Shown: piece by piece, positions 17,691 through 25,285 of the stretch
How the letters are laid out: each line of letters begins with the position of its first letter
How positions within the stretch are numbered: the first letter of the stretch is position 1
Assembly: GCA_019113645.1 (NCBI GenBank)
Contig: DXGZ01000039.1
Coordinates: forward strand, 1-35,357
DNA from: Candidatus Mediterraneibacter vanvlietii
GTDB lineage: Bacteria; Bacillota; Clostridia; Lachnospirales; Lachnospiraceae
DNA: 35,357 bases
Direction of reading: 5' to 3'
Position numbers and translations under genes: made by a program
Notes under the pieces: model-generated
What the model was told of the DNA's origin: nothing
Databases searched by the model: none
Seen by the model: only the letters and a program-made list of their open reading frames with translations

Positions 17691-17743
17691 ATTCTAGCCC
17701 TCCATATAATAAAATTTGTTTAAATAAACCAAAATTTCTGCCT

Positions 17744-17771
17744 ATTCTAGTATATAACAGTGGTTTCGCAA
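17744..17771 (-). promoter_or_regulatory. Promoter candidate for the decarboxylase operon
   Basis: On the minus strand TTGCGA (17766-17771) and TAGAAT (17744-17749) are 16 bases apart, about 54 bases upstream of the first ATG. The -35 box is weak, the -10 box is one base from consensus. No other promoter is evident in the 115-base gap. Confidence 0.45.
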
Positions 17772-17805
17772 TTTCAATTCCAAAATGAAAGGATTGTCAT
17801 ATTTT

Positions 17806-19143
17806 TCACATTTTCGCATTAAGTCCGGCGCGAATCCGCTTCCAGAGGATAACAGAAAGAATCACGGCGATATAATCCGTAACCGACTGACCGAGGATTA
17901 CGCCGTTCAGTCCAAAAAACGCACGCAGAATATACAGAAGAGGAATCAAAAGGACTCCCTGTCTTAAAACAGAAAGTACTGTTGCGGGAAATGTATGTCC
18001 TACCGACTGCATGCTGTTCATATTCACAAACAGGATCCCGATCACAGGACCTGATAGCATGTATGCAGCCAGCATATGAATGCCGTATGCAACCACATCA
18101 GAATCACTGATAAACAGGCGGATAATCGGCTCCCTGAATACGAAATACAGAATCGTTGACGCGATTCCCGTTATCAGGCAGCATTTTTTCGTAAAAGATT
18201 CTACTCCACGGAACCGCTCCATATTTCCGGCTCCATAATTGTAGCCGAGCATTGGCTGCACTCCATTCGCCAGACCCATCTGCAGAAAGGTGATAAACAT
18301 ATTCGCCTTAAATACAATCCCAATGGCAGCTACAGGGTCGTTTCCATACACAACCAGAAGCTGATTGAGGATGATCGTGGACACACTCATCAGAGCGGAA
18401 AAGATTGCGGTCGGCAGTCCGGACGCACATGTTTTCATTAAAATTCCATCTCTGACAGTAAAATACTTCCATCCGGCAGAGAGAGAATGACTCTTCCGCA
18501 GGAAATACCACAGATAATAAAGACTGGCCAGGACATTTCCGATCGTAGTCGCAATCGCAGCTCCTGCCGTCCCCTGATTCAGCACAGAAATGAAAATTGG
18601 ATCCAGTACAATATTGACAATAGTGCCGATCATGCTTCCAATCATCGCCTCCCTGCTGGAGCCTTCTGCCCGGACAATGAAGCTCGCTGCGGCAGACCAG
18701 ATAATAAACGGCGCTCCATATGATATATGGAAAGTATATCCCCTGGCGAATTCATAAGTTTCCGCATTTGCTCCGAACAGCGCCAGTATGGGATTCATAA
18801 ATACAATCAGAATGACCGTGAATGCAATTCCGATAATCAGCGAAGCATATGTGACAAATGCCGATGCATTTTTCGCTCTTTTCTCATCCTTCGCCCCCAG
18901 CGCCATAGACAATACCGTGCTTCCTCCCATGCCGAACATATTGGCAAATGCCATCATCAGGATAAAGATCGGATTCGTCAGGCTGACTGCCGCCACCTGA
19001 AGCGGATCTCCGGTCTGCCCAACGAAAAATGTGTCCGCCATATTGTATACGACTGTTACAAGGCTGCTGATCACGCTCGGAATTGCCATCTTGGCAACAG
19101 CCTTTGATATCTTCATTTTCCCCATCAGTTCATGTTCATCCAT
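17806..19143 (-). CDS. MATE-family multidrug/metabolite exporter
   Basis: This is a 12-helix cation-coupled exporter of the MATE family (445 residues, the usual length). The N-terminal segment AIPSVISSLVTVVYNMADTF and the internal segment GLANGVQPMLGYNYGAGN are family signatures, and the two halves of six helices can be recognised. The substrate is unknown. Its ATG directly follows the stop of the truncated marR frame (TAAATG), so it was probably the second gene of a marR-MATE operon. Because that regulator has lost its 5' end, the source of its transcription is unclear. Confidence 0.93.
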   Translation of the reverse strand: MDEHELMGKMKISKAVAKMAIPSVISSLVTVVYNMADTFFVGQTGDPLQVAAVSLTNPIFILMMAFANMFGMGGSTVLSMALGAKDEKRAKNASAFVTYASLIIGIAFTVILIVFMNPILALFGANAETYEFARGYTFHISYGAPFIIWSAAASFIVRAEGSSREAMIGSMIGTIVNIVLDPIFISVLNQGTAGAAIATTIGNVLASLYYLWYFLRKSHSLSAGWKYFTVRDGILMKTCASGLPTAIFSALMSVSTIILNQLLVVYGNDPVAAIGIVFKANMFITFLQMGLANGVQPMLGYNYGAGNMERFRGVESFTKKCCLITGIASTILYFVFREPIIRLFISDSDVVAYGIHMLAAYMLSGPVIGILFVNMNSMQSVGHTFPATVLSVLRQGVLLIPLLYILRAFFGLNGVILGQSVTDYIAVILSVILWKRIRAGLNAKM

Positions 19144-19506
19144 TTACCGCTCCTCCTCTTCCAGATTTTCAAGCATTTTTGCCGTAATCTCCATAAAACA
19201 TTTCTGCTCTTCGGGAGAGATTCCCCGCAGAAGAATCTCCTCCGATTTATCAACCTCGTTTCTCAGCAGATCCTTGATCTTTCCGGCTTTTTCTGTAAAT
19301 TCAATCTTCTTAAAACGCGCGTCTGATTCGTCCGGAACACGGACAATCAGCCCCTCCTTCTCCAGATGTTTGAGCGCTTCCGTTGCTGTGGACGGACGCA
19401 GGCCGAACTCCCCCTCGATTTCCTTCTGATAGACACTGCGCTTCTCACTCTCAACAATAATATAGTCGAGAATATTTCCAATAGCGCCGGTAATACCAAG
19501 CGTTTC
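19144..19506 (-). pseudogene. MarR-family regulator, 5' end missing
   Basis: The minus-strand frame from 19506 to the stop at 19144 encodes about 120 residues of a MarR protein. The winged-helix region is VYQKEIEGEFGLRPSTATEA with LEKEGLIVRVPDESDARFKK, followed by the C-terminal dimer helices ending NLEEEER. An in-frame TAG (19507-19509) lies immediately upstream, and there is no ATG, GTG or TTG near the beginning. About 30-40 N-terminal residues normal for the family are absent, and I find them in no frame nearby. The break coincides with the edge of a hairpin repeat. The remaining frame has no stops or shifts, so the loss may be recent. Confidence 0.8.
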
Positions 19507-19535
19507 CTACGCTCTTTTCGAACGGCGGCGGAGAC

Positions 19536-19699
19536 GGTGACTTCGGAGGGAGCTTTAGAAAAAGTTAATGAGCGGGAAAGCTGCGTTGGATTGAAAATGG
19601 AAATTGTCTGAGCGAAGCGAGTTGTTCCATTTTCAATCCTGTCTTTAGCAGGTTTCCCGCTCATTTAGTTTTTCTTAGATCCTGGAGCGGAGCTGAATC
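19536..19699 (+). repeat. Long hairpin repeat (element 2)
   Basis: The arms 19588-19602 and 19625-19639 pair perfectly over 15 bp, and 19567-19579 with 19653-19665 over 13 bp (AATGAGCGGGAAA and its complement). The 22-nt tip at 19603-19624 contains GTCTGAGCGAAGCGAG. The left flank carries GGTGACTTCGGAGGG (19536-19550); the right flank carries a block read on the minus strand as CTCCGCTCCAGGATCTAAG. Tip and left block are identical to those of the element at 34875-35140, in the opposite orientation, while the stem arms differ. The left edge abuts the truncated marR frame. Confidence 0.8.
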
Positions 19700-19805
19700 C
19701 GGCATCCCCTTCCCGCAGAACACATTTCCAAAAATTATCTCCTGCGGATTTCGGACTTGTTCTGTCTGAGGTTCCTGTTCAACAAACTCAGATTTAGGAA
19801 CCAGC

Positions 19806-19822
19806 CAGAACCGGCAGGATAA
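19806..19822 (+). repeat. 17-nt repeat, copy 2
   Basis: CAGAACCGGCAGGATAA, identical to 32-48. It lies about 110 bases to the right of hairpin element 2 and just upstream of the csoR promoter. Confidence 0.5.
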
Positions 19823-19829
19823 AGATTTC

Positions 19830-19858
19830 TTGACAAAGAAAGTAAAATAAATAATAAT
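19830..19858 (+). promoter_or_regulatory. csoR promoter
   Basis: A consensus TTGACA (19830-19835) and AATAAT (19853-19858) are separated by 17 bases, 58 bases upstream of the csoR ATG. No CsoR-type dyad is visible here, in contrast to the promoter of the next gene. Confidence 0.7.
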
Positions 19859-19916
19859 ATTCATAGTTTTTCAGCAGCAGTTCATTAAGAGAACTGACTT
19901 TCAGGAGGTAACAGCT

Positions 19917-20192
19917 ATGAAACAATGCATGGACGCTGACAATCTACACCGCAGACTGAAAAAAATCATCGGACAGGTTCAGGCCATTGACCGTATGATT
20001 GATGAAGATATTCCCTGCGAAGATGTTCTCTCCCAGATCAATGCAGCCAAATCCGCTCTGCACAAAGTCGGTCAGATCGTGCTGGAAGGGCATATCAATC
20101 ACTGTGTCAAAGACGGGATTGAGCATGGCGACGTGGAACAGACAATTGCCAGTTTCACCAAGGCTGTAGAGCGCTTCGCTAATATGAAATAG
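19917..20192 (+). CDS. csoR: CsoR-family copper-type metal-sensing repressor
   Basis: This is a small all-helical DNA-binding repressor of the CsoR/RcnR/FrmR family (91 residues, normal length), released from DNA on binding its ligand. RRLKKIIGQVQAIDRMID is the family signature. The Cu(I)-type ligand set Cys-His-Cys is present: the cysteine of DIPCEDVL, then the first histidine and the cysteine of EGHINHCV (H-x3-C). This pattern separates it from RcnR (Ni/Co) and FrmR (formaldehyde) types. AGGAGG lies eight bases before the ATG. It precedes a P-type ATPase whose promoter has two dyads. Confidence 0.88.
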   Translation: MKQCMDADNLHRRLKKIIGQVQAIDRMIDEDIPCEDVLSQINAAKSALHKVGQIVLEGHINHCVKDGIEHGDVEQTIASFTKAVERFANMK

Positions 20193-20260
20193 CCTGATAC
20201 ATGGAATTTTCCCAATATAGGATAATTTTTCTCAATAACCTTTTCTTCATTCCTATCGGC

Positions 20261-20314
20261 TTGACAACCTATACCCCTATAGGTATATAATATACCCATA
20301 CCTACATGGGTATA
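20261..20314 (+). promoter_or_regulatory. P-type ATPase promoter with two candidate CsoR operators
   Basis: TTGACA (20261-20266) is followed by TATAAT (20286-20291) at an unusually long 19-base spacing; TATATA (20284-20289) at 17 bases is an alternative. One dyad, TATACC-N6-GGTATA (20270-20287), lies between the boxes. A second, TATACCCAT-N6-ATGGGTATA (20291-20314), covers the likely transcription start. The AT-flanked C-tract/G-tract layout resembles known CsoR sites. Repression by the adjacent CsoR is inferred. Confidence 0.7.
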
Positions 20315-20394
20315 TTTATTCTGTGTCCAGATGATCTTTTTCTTACATATAATCTGAAATCTGAGATCTCCGGGCCATATAGGAGGTATCTGTT

Positions 20395-22266
20395 ATGAAA
20401 AAGCTGGAGGAACTTCTTGAACTTGGAGGAATAAAACGGGATATCGTTTTTCTCCTGATTTCCGGGGCCGCATTGCTTCTCAGTATTTTTCACATCACAC
20501 CTTTTCCCTTTGACCTTGCCTGGACAGCTATTATTCTCTGCGGGATTCCGATTCTGCTGGAAGCGTTCATCGGACTTGTCACTGCTTTCGACATCAAGGC
20601 TGATGTACTTGTCTCCCTTGCCCTTATTGCTTCCGTCATCATCGGCGAGGATTTTGCTGCCGGCGAAGTTGCATTCATTATGCAGCTGGGCGCACTTCTG
20701 GAAGATCTGACCGTGTCCAGAGCGCGTGCCGGGATTGAAAAACTGGTGCACCTTACTCCCCGTACTGCAAGAAGAATCACCTCTGATACAGAGGAAATCA
20801 TTCCTGCTGAGAACGTTCGGGTCGGCGATACCCTTCGTGTCCTTCCCGGTGAAACAATTCCTGTGGACGGCGTCATTCTGAGTGGGGCAACTTCTGTCAA
20901 TCAGGCTGTCATGACAGGAGAATCTCTTCCGGTGGATAAAGGGCCCGGAGACGAGGTTTCCAGCGGTACAGTCAATCAGTTCGGCGCGTTTGAAATGTCT
21001 GCATCCAGGGTCGGCGAAGACAGTTCGATCCAGCGGATGATCCGTCTCGTACGTTCTGCTGACGCAGGCAAAGCGAAAATTGTAGGGATTGCAGACCGCT
21101 GGGCAACGTGGATCGTTGTAATTGCCTTAACTGCCGCAGCACTCACCTGGCTCATCTCCGGCGAAATTATCCGCGCTGTAACGATTCTCGTTGTATTCTG
21201 CCCCTGCGCTCTCGTCCTTGCCACTCCCACTGCCATTATGGCAGCAATTGGGAACGCGGCCAGACACGGATTTCTGGTCCGGGAAGGCGATGCTCTTGAA
21301 CGTCTTGCCTCTGTCCGGAATATTACATTTGATAAAACGGGAACTCTTACTTTCGGAACCCCCAGGGTCGCTGCCGTTGTTCCCCTGTCAGATCAGGTTG
21401 ATTCATCCGAACTCTATCTGACAGCTGCATCCTGCGAACTGCATTCGGAACACCCTCTCGGAAAAGCTATTGTCAGCTCTTATCGCGAAAAGACAGGGCA
21501 CTTTCCTGTTCAGCCTGAGGATTTCCGCATGATTCCGGGCCGCGGGGTTTCCGCCATGGTAAAAGGAAAAATGATTTATGCCGGCAATCCGGAACTACTC
21601 TCTGAACAAGGAATCGTCACGGATAAATCTGTCCGTGAAAAGGCCGGTTCCTATCTGCAGGAGGGCTGCACAGTGATCTATCTGGCAAGATCAGGCACCT
21701 GCATCGGCTTTCTGGCGCTCTCAGACACACTTCGTCCGGATGCGCAGACTACTGTTGACCGCATCAAGGAAACAGGAATCGTTCCTGTTCTCCTGACAGG
21801 TGACCACGAAAATGCGGCACATGCCATTGCACGCCAGATCCATATTGATGAGGTTCACGCAAACTGTCTTCCTGAGGACAAACTTCACTGGATTGATACA
21901 TTTCAGAATAACCGGCGCCCCGTCTGCATGATTGGAGACGGCATCAACGATGCTCCTGCCCTGAAGAAAGCTCATGTTGGAATCGCCATGGGGGGAGTTG
22001 GAAGCGATATTGCAGTGGACGCCGCTGATATTGCTCTCGTAAACGATGACATCAGAGAACTGCCTCATCTGCTCCGTCTCTCGAAACGGATGATGACTGC
22101 GATCCGGTTGAACCTTACCTTTTCCATGACACTGAATTTCGTGGCGATTGTACTTGCCATAACCGGGATTCTCAATCCGGTTGTCGGGGCGCTGGTCCAT
22201 AATGCCGGTTCTGTACTTGTCATTCTGAACTCTGCTCTCCTGCTCGGATGGAAACAGAGAAAATAA
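20395..22266 (+). CDS. Heavy-metal P1B-type ATPase exporter
   Basis: This is a membrane ATPase predicted to export a metal ion. The 623 residues contain all P-type motifs: TGES (174-177), the metal-site CPC (269-271, FCPCALVLATPTA), the phosphorylated Asp313 in DKTGTLT, the HP pair at 353-354 (HSEHPLG) and GDGINDAPAL at about 514. No N-terminal heavy-metal-associated domain is present. The last helix reads HNAGSVLVILNSALLL, which does not look like the typical Cu(I) (MxxSS) type, so metal specificity is open although the neighbouring CsoR points to copper. AGGAGG lies eight bases before the ATG. Confidence 0.93.
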   Translation: MKKLEELLELGGIKRDIVFLLISGAALLLSIFHITPFPFDLAWTAIILCGIPILLEAFIGLVTAFDIKADVLVSLALIASVIIGEDFAAGEVAFIMQLGALLEDLTVSRARAGIEKLVHLTPRTARRITSDTEEIIPAENVRVGDTLRVLPGETIPVDGVILSGATSVNQAVMTGESLPVDKGPGDEVSSGTVNQFGAFEMSASRVGEDSSIQRMIRLVRSADAGKAKIVGIADRWATWIVVIALTAAALTWLISGEIIRAVTILVVFCPCALVLATPTAIMAAIGNAARHGFLVREGDALERLASVRNITFDKTGTLTFGTPRVAAVVPLSDQVDSSELYLTAASCELHSEHPLGKAIVSSYREKTGHFPVQPEDFRMIPGRGVSAMVKGKMIYAGNPELLSEQGIVTDKSVREKAGSYLQEGCTVIYLARSGTCIGFLALSDTLRPDAQTTVDRIKETGIVPVLLTGDHENAAHAIARQIHIDEVHANCLPEDKLHWIDTFQNNRRPVCMIGDGINDAPALKKAHVGIAMGGVGSDIAVDAADIALVNDDIRELPHLLRLSKRMMTAIRLNLTFSMTLNFVAIVLAITGILNPVVGALVHNAGSVLVILNSALLLGWKQRK

Positions 22267-22296
22267 TAAAGGAAGGGCTGCCGCTCTTCCTTTATT
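22265..22296. terminator. Bidirectional terminator
   Basis: An 11-bp perfect inverted repeat (AATAAAGGAAG, 22265-22275, with 22286-22296) lies between the convergent ATPase and HTH genes. It starts at the ATPase stop and ends two bases before the HTH stop. The A/T-rich outer stem gives a short U-rich 3' end in both directions. Confidence 0.7.
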
Positions 22297-22298
22297 GC

Positions 22299-22526
22299 CT
22301 AGGGCTCTTCCTTATTCTCCTGATCTTCCTGATACTCCAGTATATCTCCCGGCTGGCAGTTCAGTTCCCTGCAGATTGCATCCAGCGTGGAGAAACGGAT
22401 CGCCTTTACTTTTCCTGTCTTTAAATTCGACAGATTTACATTTGAGATTTCTACTTTCTCTGCCAGTTCTTTCAGCGATATCTTACGATCTGCCATCACT
22501 CTGTCCAGCCTTAATATAATTGCCAT
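22299..22526 (-). CDS. Small Xre-type helix-turn-helix regulator (YozG-like)
   Basis: This is a 75-residue cytoplasmic DNA-binding protein made almost only of one Cro/CI-type helix-turn-helix. KISLKELAEKVEISNVNLSN covers the first helices and turn, and STLDAICRELNCQPGDILEY is the conserved C-terminal part. Proteins of this size paired with a DUF2975 membrane protein are common in Firmicutes, and the gene directly upstream fits that family. The gap to it is 35 bases and GATGAGGTGA precedes the ATG. The target is unknown; control of its own operon is a reasonable guess. Confidence 0.88.
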   Translation of the reverse strand: MAIILRLDRVMADRKISLKELAEKVEISNVNLSNLKTGKVKAIRFSTLDAICRELNCQPGDILEYQEDQENKEEP

Positions 22527-22561
22527 ATTATTTCACCTCATCCCAGTTCTGTCCGGCATGT

Positions 22562-23194
22562 TCACAGCGTCTCGTCTGATTCCTTCTGAAGCACACACCC
22601 GTAATCGAAAATATAAGCCAGGCAGAAAAATGGAGTTCCTGGAAAAAAGGAGTAAAAATCAAGAATGGTAAAATCACCTGTTCCGAATCCCATCGTCCAG
22701 CAGACAAGCGGCAGTACCGTGCGGTACATATAAAGCCCTGCAATGATAATAATTCCAAGAATGTAGAGCGCCTTTATATTCTGTGTGGTAAATGGAGTGT
22801 CATAGCGCTTGATATTCCGGAAAATATACCGGAGCGCTCCCAGCACGCCAACAAATGCAGCTACACACGGGATCCACCCAAAATATCCAACAAGGAAGAC
22901 CTGCTTGGGATATCCCATGGCATCCGCTGTCAGCATATCTCTGCCAAACTCAATCATGTTGAAGCGTCCTCCATTTAAAAATTCTGAAGTAAAGCCGGTA
23001 AATGTAGCCGTTCCCATCACTCCCACTCCGGTGTCTGTCAGCTGGATGTCGAAATACCGCGCCGGCTGCATCGCGATCCAGATTCCGGCTGCGATCATAA
23101 CCAGCAAAGTAACGGCACCCGCCCAGAATCCTGCGCCAAATGCAGATCCAACCACCCCGCATCTTTTTTTCATTCTGCTGCGTTCATCCATCAT
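22562..23194 (-). CDS. DUF2975-type membrane protein
   Basis: This is a 210-residue protein with about four membrane helices (near residues 18-42, 97-118, 143-163 and 184-202). The C-terminal YGCVLQKESDETL matches the ending expected of DUF2975 proteins (tyrosine-glycine, then LQxExDxT). The family's function is unknown; members are usually paired with a small HTH protein, as here. A consensus-like promoter lies at 23243-23271. I assign the family from topology, C-terminal motif and partner gene, not from a search. Confidence 0.72.
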   Translation of the reverse strand: MMDERSRMKKRCGVVGSAFGAGFWAGAVTLLVMIAAGIWIAMQPARYFDIQLTDTGVGVMGTATFTGFTSEFLNGGRFNMIEFGRDMLTADAMGYPKQVFLVGYFGWIPCVAAFVGVLGALRYIFRNIKRYDTPFTTQNIKALYILGIIIIAGLYMYRTVLPLVCWTMGFGTGDFTILDFYSFFPGTPFFCLAYIFDYGCVLQKESDETL

Positions 23195-23242
23195 CTCCGC
23201 CGCCTCCTCTCCGTATCATTACTGTTATCCTTTTCTGATTTC

Positions 23243-23271
23243 AAAATACCATCTATTTTAATCATTGTCAA
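23243..23271 (-). promoter_or_regulatory. Promoter of the DUF2975/HTH operon
   Basis: On the minus strand TTGACA (23266-23271, perfect) and TATTTT (23243-23248) are 17 bases apart, about 50 bases upstream of the ATG at 23194. Confidence 0.65.
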
Positions 23272-23420
23272 TATATTTTTAATGTTTATCATTAATAATT
23301 ATTTTTTTCTCGTTAATTTAGATTAAATTATTCTCCATCTGATCTGTCTGGTTTTCCTGTTCTGCATAATATGCTTTATGCTCTTCCGGACTAAAAAAAT
23401 TCAATTTAATTATAAAAATG

Positions 23421-23460
23421 ATCAATTCTTATTGATTATTTGAAGAAAATCGGATATGAT
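23421..23460 (+). promoter_or_regulatory. Promoter and dyad upstream of the ABC importer operon
   Basis: TTGATT (23432-23437) and TATGAT (23455-23460) are 17 bases apart, 56 bases upstream of the binding-protein ATG. An inverted repeat ATCAAT-TCTT-ATTGAT (23421-23436) overlaps the -35 box and could be an operator for an unidentified regulator. Confidence 0.5.
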
Positions 23461-23516
23461 TAATAAATATGAATTTTATATAAATATTTATTCAGTTATT
23501 TAAGAGGAGGACTATT

Positions 23517-24410
23517 ATGAAAAAGAAAGTTTTAGCTGTTCTGCTTGCCGGATGCATGACAATGGCACTGGCTGCATGCGGAGGCGGATCCGATGAATCT
23601 TCATCCGCGGACACAGATGCGGGAACGGAAGCATCTTCTGACGGATCTGGATCTGTTGAGACTGTTGAGGAGGGAAAACTGACGGTTGCTACAAGCCCGG
23701 ACTTTGCTCCGTACGAGTTCTATGCTGTTGATGAAGATGGTAATCCGACTCTTGCCGGATTCGATATGGCTCTGGCACAGTATATCGCAGACTATATGGG
23801 ACTGGAGCTGGAAGTGATCACGGTTGATTTTGACGGTGTTCTCAGCGAACTGCAGACCAAATCCGTTGACCTTGGTATGGCAGGTCTTTCACCGGACGCA
23901 AAGCGTGAGTCAATCATGGATTTCTCCGACATCTATTATGGCGGCGGACAGTCTCTTGTAACAGTGAAAGATAACGCGGATACATATAATTCATTCGAGG
24001 CAATTAACAATCCGGATGTAACAGTCGGCGCTCAGACAGGTTCCATCCAGCTTGATCTCGCAAACGAAAACACTCCGGACGCTGATATCATCTCTCTTCC
24101 GAAAGTGACAGATATCATTTCCGAACTGCTTGCCGGCACAATGGACGCTGCCTATATTGAAACCGCTGTTGCGGAAAGTTACCAGCAGAATTATCCGGAT
24201 CTTGAAATCGTAATGGATGTTCCATACGATACAGAAGGCTCCGCTATCGGCGTTGTAAAAGACAATCCGGAACTGCTCGCCGCAGTTAATGAAGCGATTG
24301 CCGCTGCGCTTGAGGACGGAAGTATGGATAAATTCGTTGCGGAAGCTTCTGAGCTGGCTGCCGGTCAGACATACGAGGGTCTTCTTGATTCAGACGGAAA
24401 CGTTCAGTAA
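23517..24410 (+). CDS. Amino acid ABC transporter substrate-binding lipoprotein
   Basis: This is an extracellular solute-binding protein of family 3 (297 residues), anchored by a lipid. The signal peptide ends in the lipobox LAAC with Cys21; a Ser/Gly/Asp-rich linker runs to about residue 50. The binding domain then starts at KLTVATSPDFAPYEF, the family's usual first strand, with LAGFDMALAQYIADYMGLEL and AGLSPDAKRESIMDFSDIYY further on. This type binds polar amino acids; the exact ligand is not readable from sequence. A hairpin after the stop may keep its expression above that of the permease. Confidence 0.93.
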   Translation: MKKKVLAVLLAGCMTMALAACGGGSDESSSADTDAGTEASSDGSGSVETVEEGKLTVATSPDFAPYEFYAVDEDGNPTLAGFDMALAQYIADYMGLELEVITVDFDGVLSELQTKSVDLGMAGLSPDAKRESIMDFSDIYYGGGQSLVTVKDNADTYNSFEAINNPDVTVGAQTGSIQLDLANENTPDADIISLPKVTDIISELLAGTMDAAYIETAVAESYQQNYPDLEIVMDVPYDTEGSAIGVVKDNPELLAAVNEAIAAALEDGSMDKFVAEASELAAGQTYEGLLDSDGNVQ

Positions 24411-24452
24411 CAGCCAATATCAAAACACAACGTTCAGTAATATGTAAAAATG

Positions 24453-24478
24453 GGGCTCTCTTTCAGGGAGCCCGTTTT
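24453..24478 (+). terminator. Leaky terminator between binding protein and permease
   Basis: GGGCTC (24453-24458) pairs with GAGCCC (24468-24473), followed by GTTTTCC. It lies in the 89-base gap between the genes. A partial terminator here would explain excess binding protein over membrane components, as is common in such operons. Confidence 0.6.
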
Positions 24479-24499
24479 CCTGAATGAAAGGAGTAACAA

Positions 24500-25285
24500 A
24501 TGGATAGCTTTATTCAGTTGGAAAATTTTCCAAAAATCGCGCCTTATGCAGAGCTGTTCTGGCAGGGAACTGTTGTAACAGTCCTTCTCGCCCTGTTTAC
24601 GGTTGTCATCGGCTTCTGCCTGGCGCTGATCCTTGCGCTGATGAGAATGTCCAATCTCATGCCTTTCCGGGCTCTTGGCCTGGATGCGGACGGACATCCC
24701 CGCGAAACGGGATTTCTGGCAGCTTTGAGCCGTTTCAATCCCCTTGGATTTATCGCAACCGCCTATGTGGAGATCCTTCGTTCCACACCGGTTCTGGTTC
24801 AGATCTTTATTATTTACTATGGTGTATTCAGTATAATTGACATACCGAAATTTCAGCTTTTCGGCTTTATCCGGTTCGACCGTTTTATCCCCGGTGTTGT
24901 CGCTCTGGGAATGAACTCAGGAGCTTACCTCTGTGAAATTATTCGTTCCGGTATTCAGTCCATTGATATCGGACAGACGGAAGCTGCCCGCTCTCTCGGT
25001 CTGTCTCAGAAGCAGAACTTAAGATATATCATTCTGCCTCAGGCGATTAAAAATATCCTTCCGGCTATCGCAAATGAATTCGTTGTAATCATTAAGGAAT
25101 CAGCGGTTACGTACACGATCGGCGTACAGGATATCATGTCCGCGGTAAATGCGGTAAGAGGCGCTACCTTTATCATTATCGAACCATTGCTGGTGGCAAC
25201 GGCGATCTATTTCTGTCTGTGTTTCCCGACATCCAAAGCCATCGCATATGTAGAAAGGAGAATGAGCCGTGGAGACAAGAGATAG
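24500..25285 (+). CDS. Amino acid ABC transporter permease
   Basis: This is an inner-membrane permease of the HisM/GlnP type (261 residues) with about five helices. The N-terminal segment [20 protein letters not shown] and the later [18 protein letters not shown] are typical of polar amino acid permeases. The ATPase-contact (EAA) loop is [20 protein letters not shown] with [15 protein letters not shown]. The segment at residues 55-75 ([20 protein letters not shown]) is a hydrophilic stretch, longer than usual, before the second helix. It overlaps the ATPase gene by 17 bases. Confidence 0.94.
   Translation: MDSFIQLENFPKIAPYAELFWQGTVVTVLLALFTVVIGFCLALILALMRMSNLMPFRALGLDADGHPRETGFLAALSRFNPLGFIATAYVEILRSTPVLVQIFIIYYGVFSIIDIPKFQLFGFIRFDRFIPGVVALGMNSGAYLCEIIRSGIQSIDIGQTEAARSLGLSQKQNLRYIILPQAIKNILPAIANEFVVIIKESAVTYTIGVQDIMSAVNAVRGATFIIIEPLLVATAIYFCLCFPTSKAIAYVERRMSRGDKR

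Larger units (their letters stand above)
19507..19916. other. Intergenic region with hairpin element 2 and csoR promoter
   Basis: No gene is seen in these 410 bases. They hold a long hairpin (about 19536-19699), a 17-nt repeat at 19806-19822 shared with 32-48, and the csoR promoter at 19830-19858. Open frames that run across the hairpin encode no recognisable protein. Confidence 0.6.
23195..23516. other. Divergent AT-rich intergenic region
   Basis: No gene is seen. The 322 bases hold a minus-strand promoter for the DUF2975/HTH pair near the left edge and a plus-strand promoter with a dyad for the ABC importer near the right edge. The middle, about 23275-23430, is AT-rich with no structure that I could identify. 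Confidence 0.6.

Noticed and set aside
19347-19664. Minus-strand frame of 105 codons across the hairpin and marR
   Set aside because: It reads marR in the wrong frame and the hairpin as protein; it does not supply the missing MarR N-terminus.
19536-19699. Ordinary transcription terminator
   Set aside because: The structure is too long, has a conserved tip shared with a distant site, and lies between divergent units with no gene ending into it.
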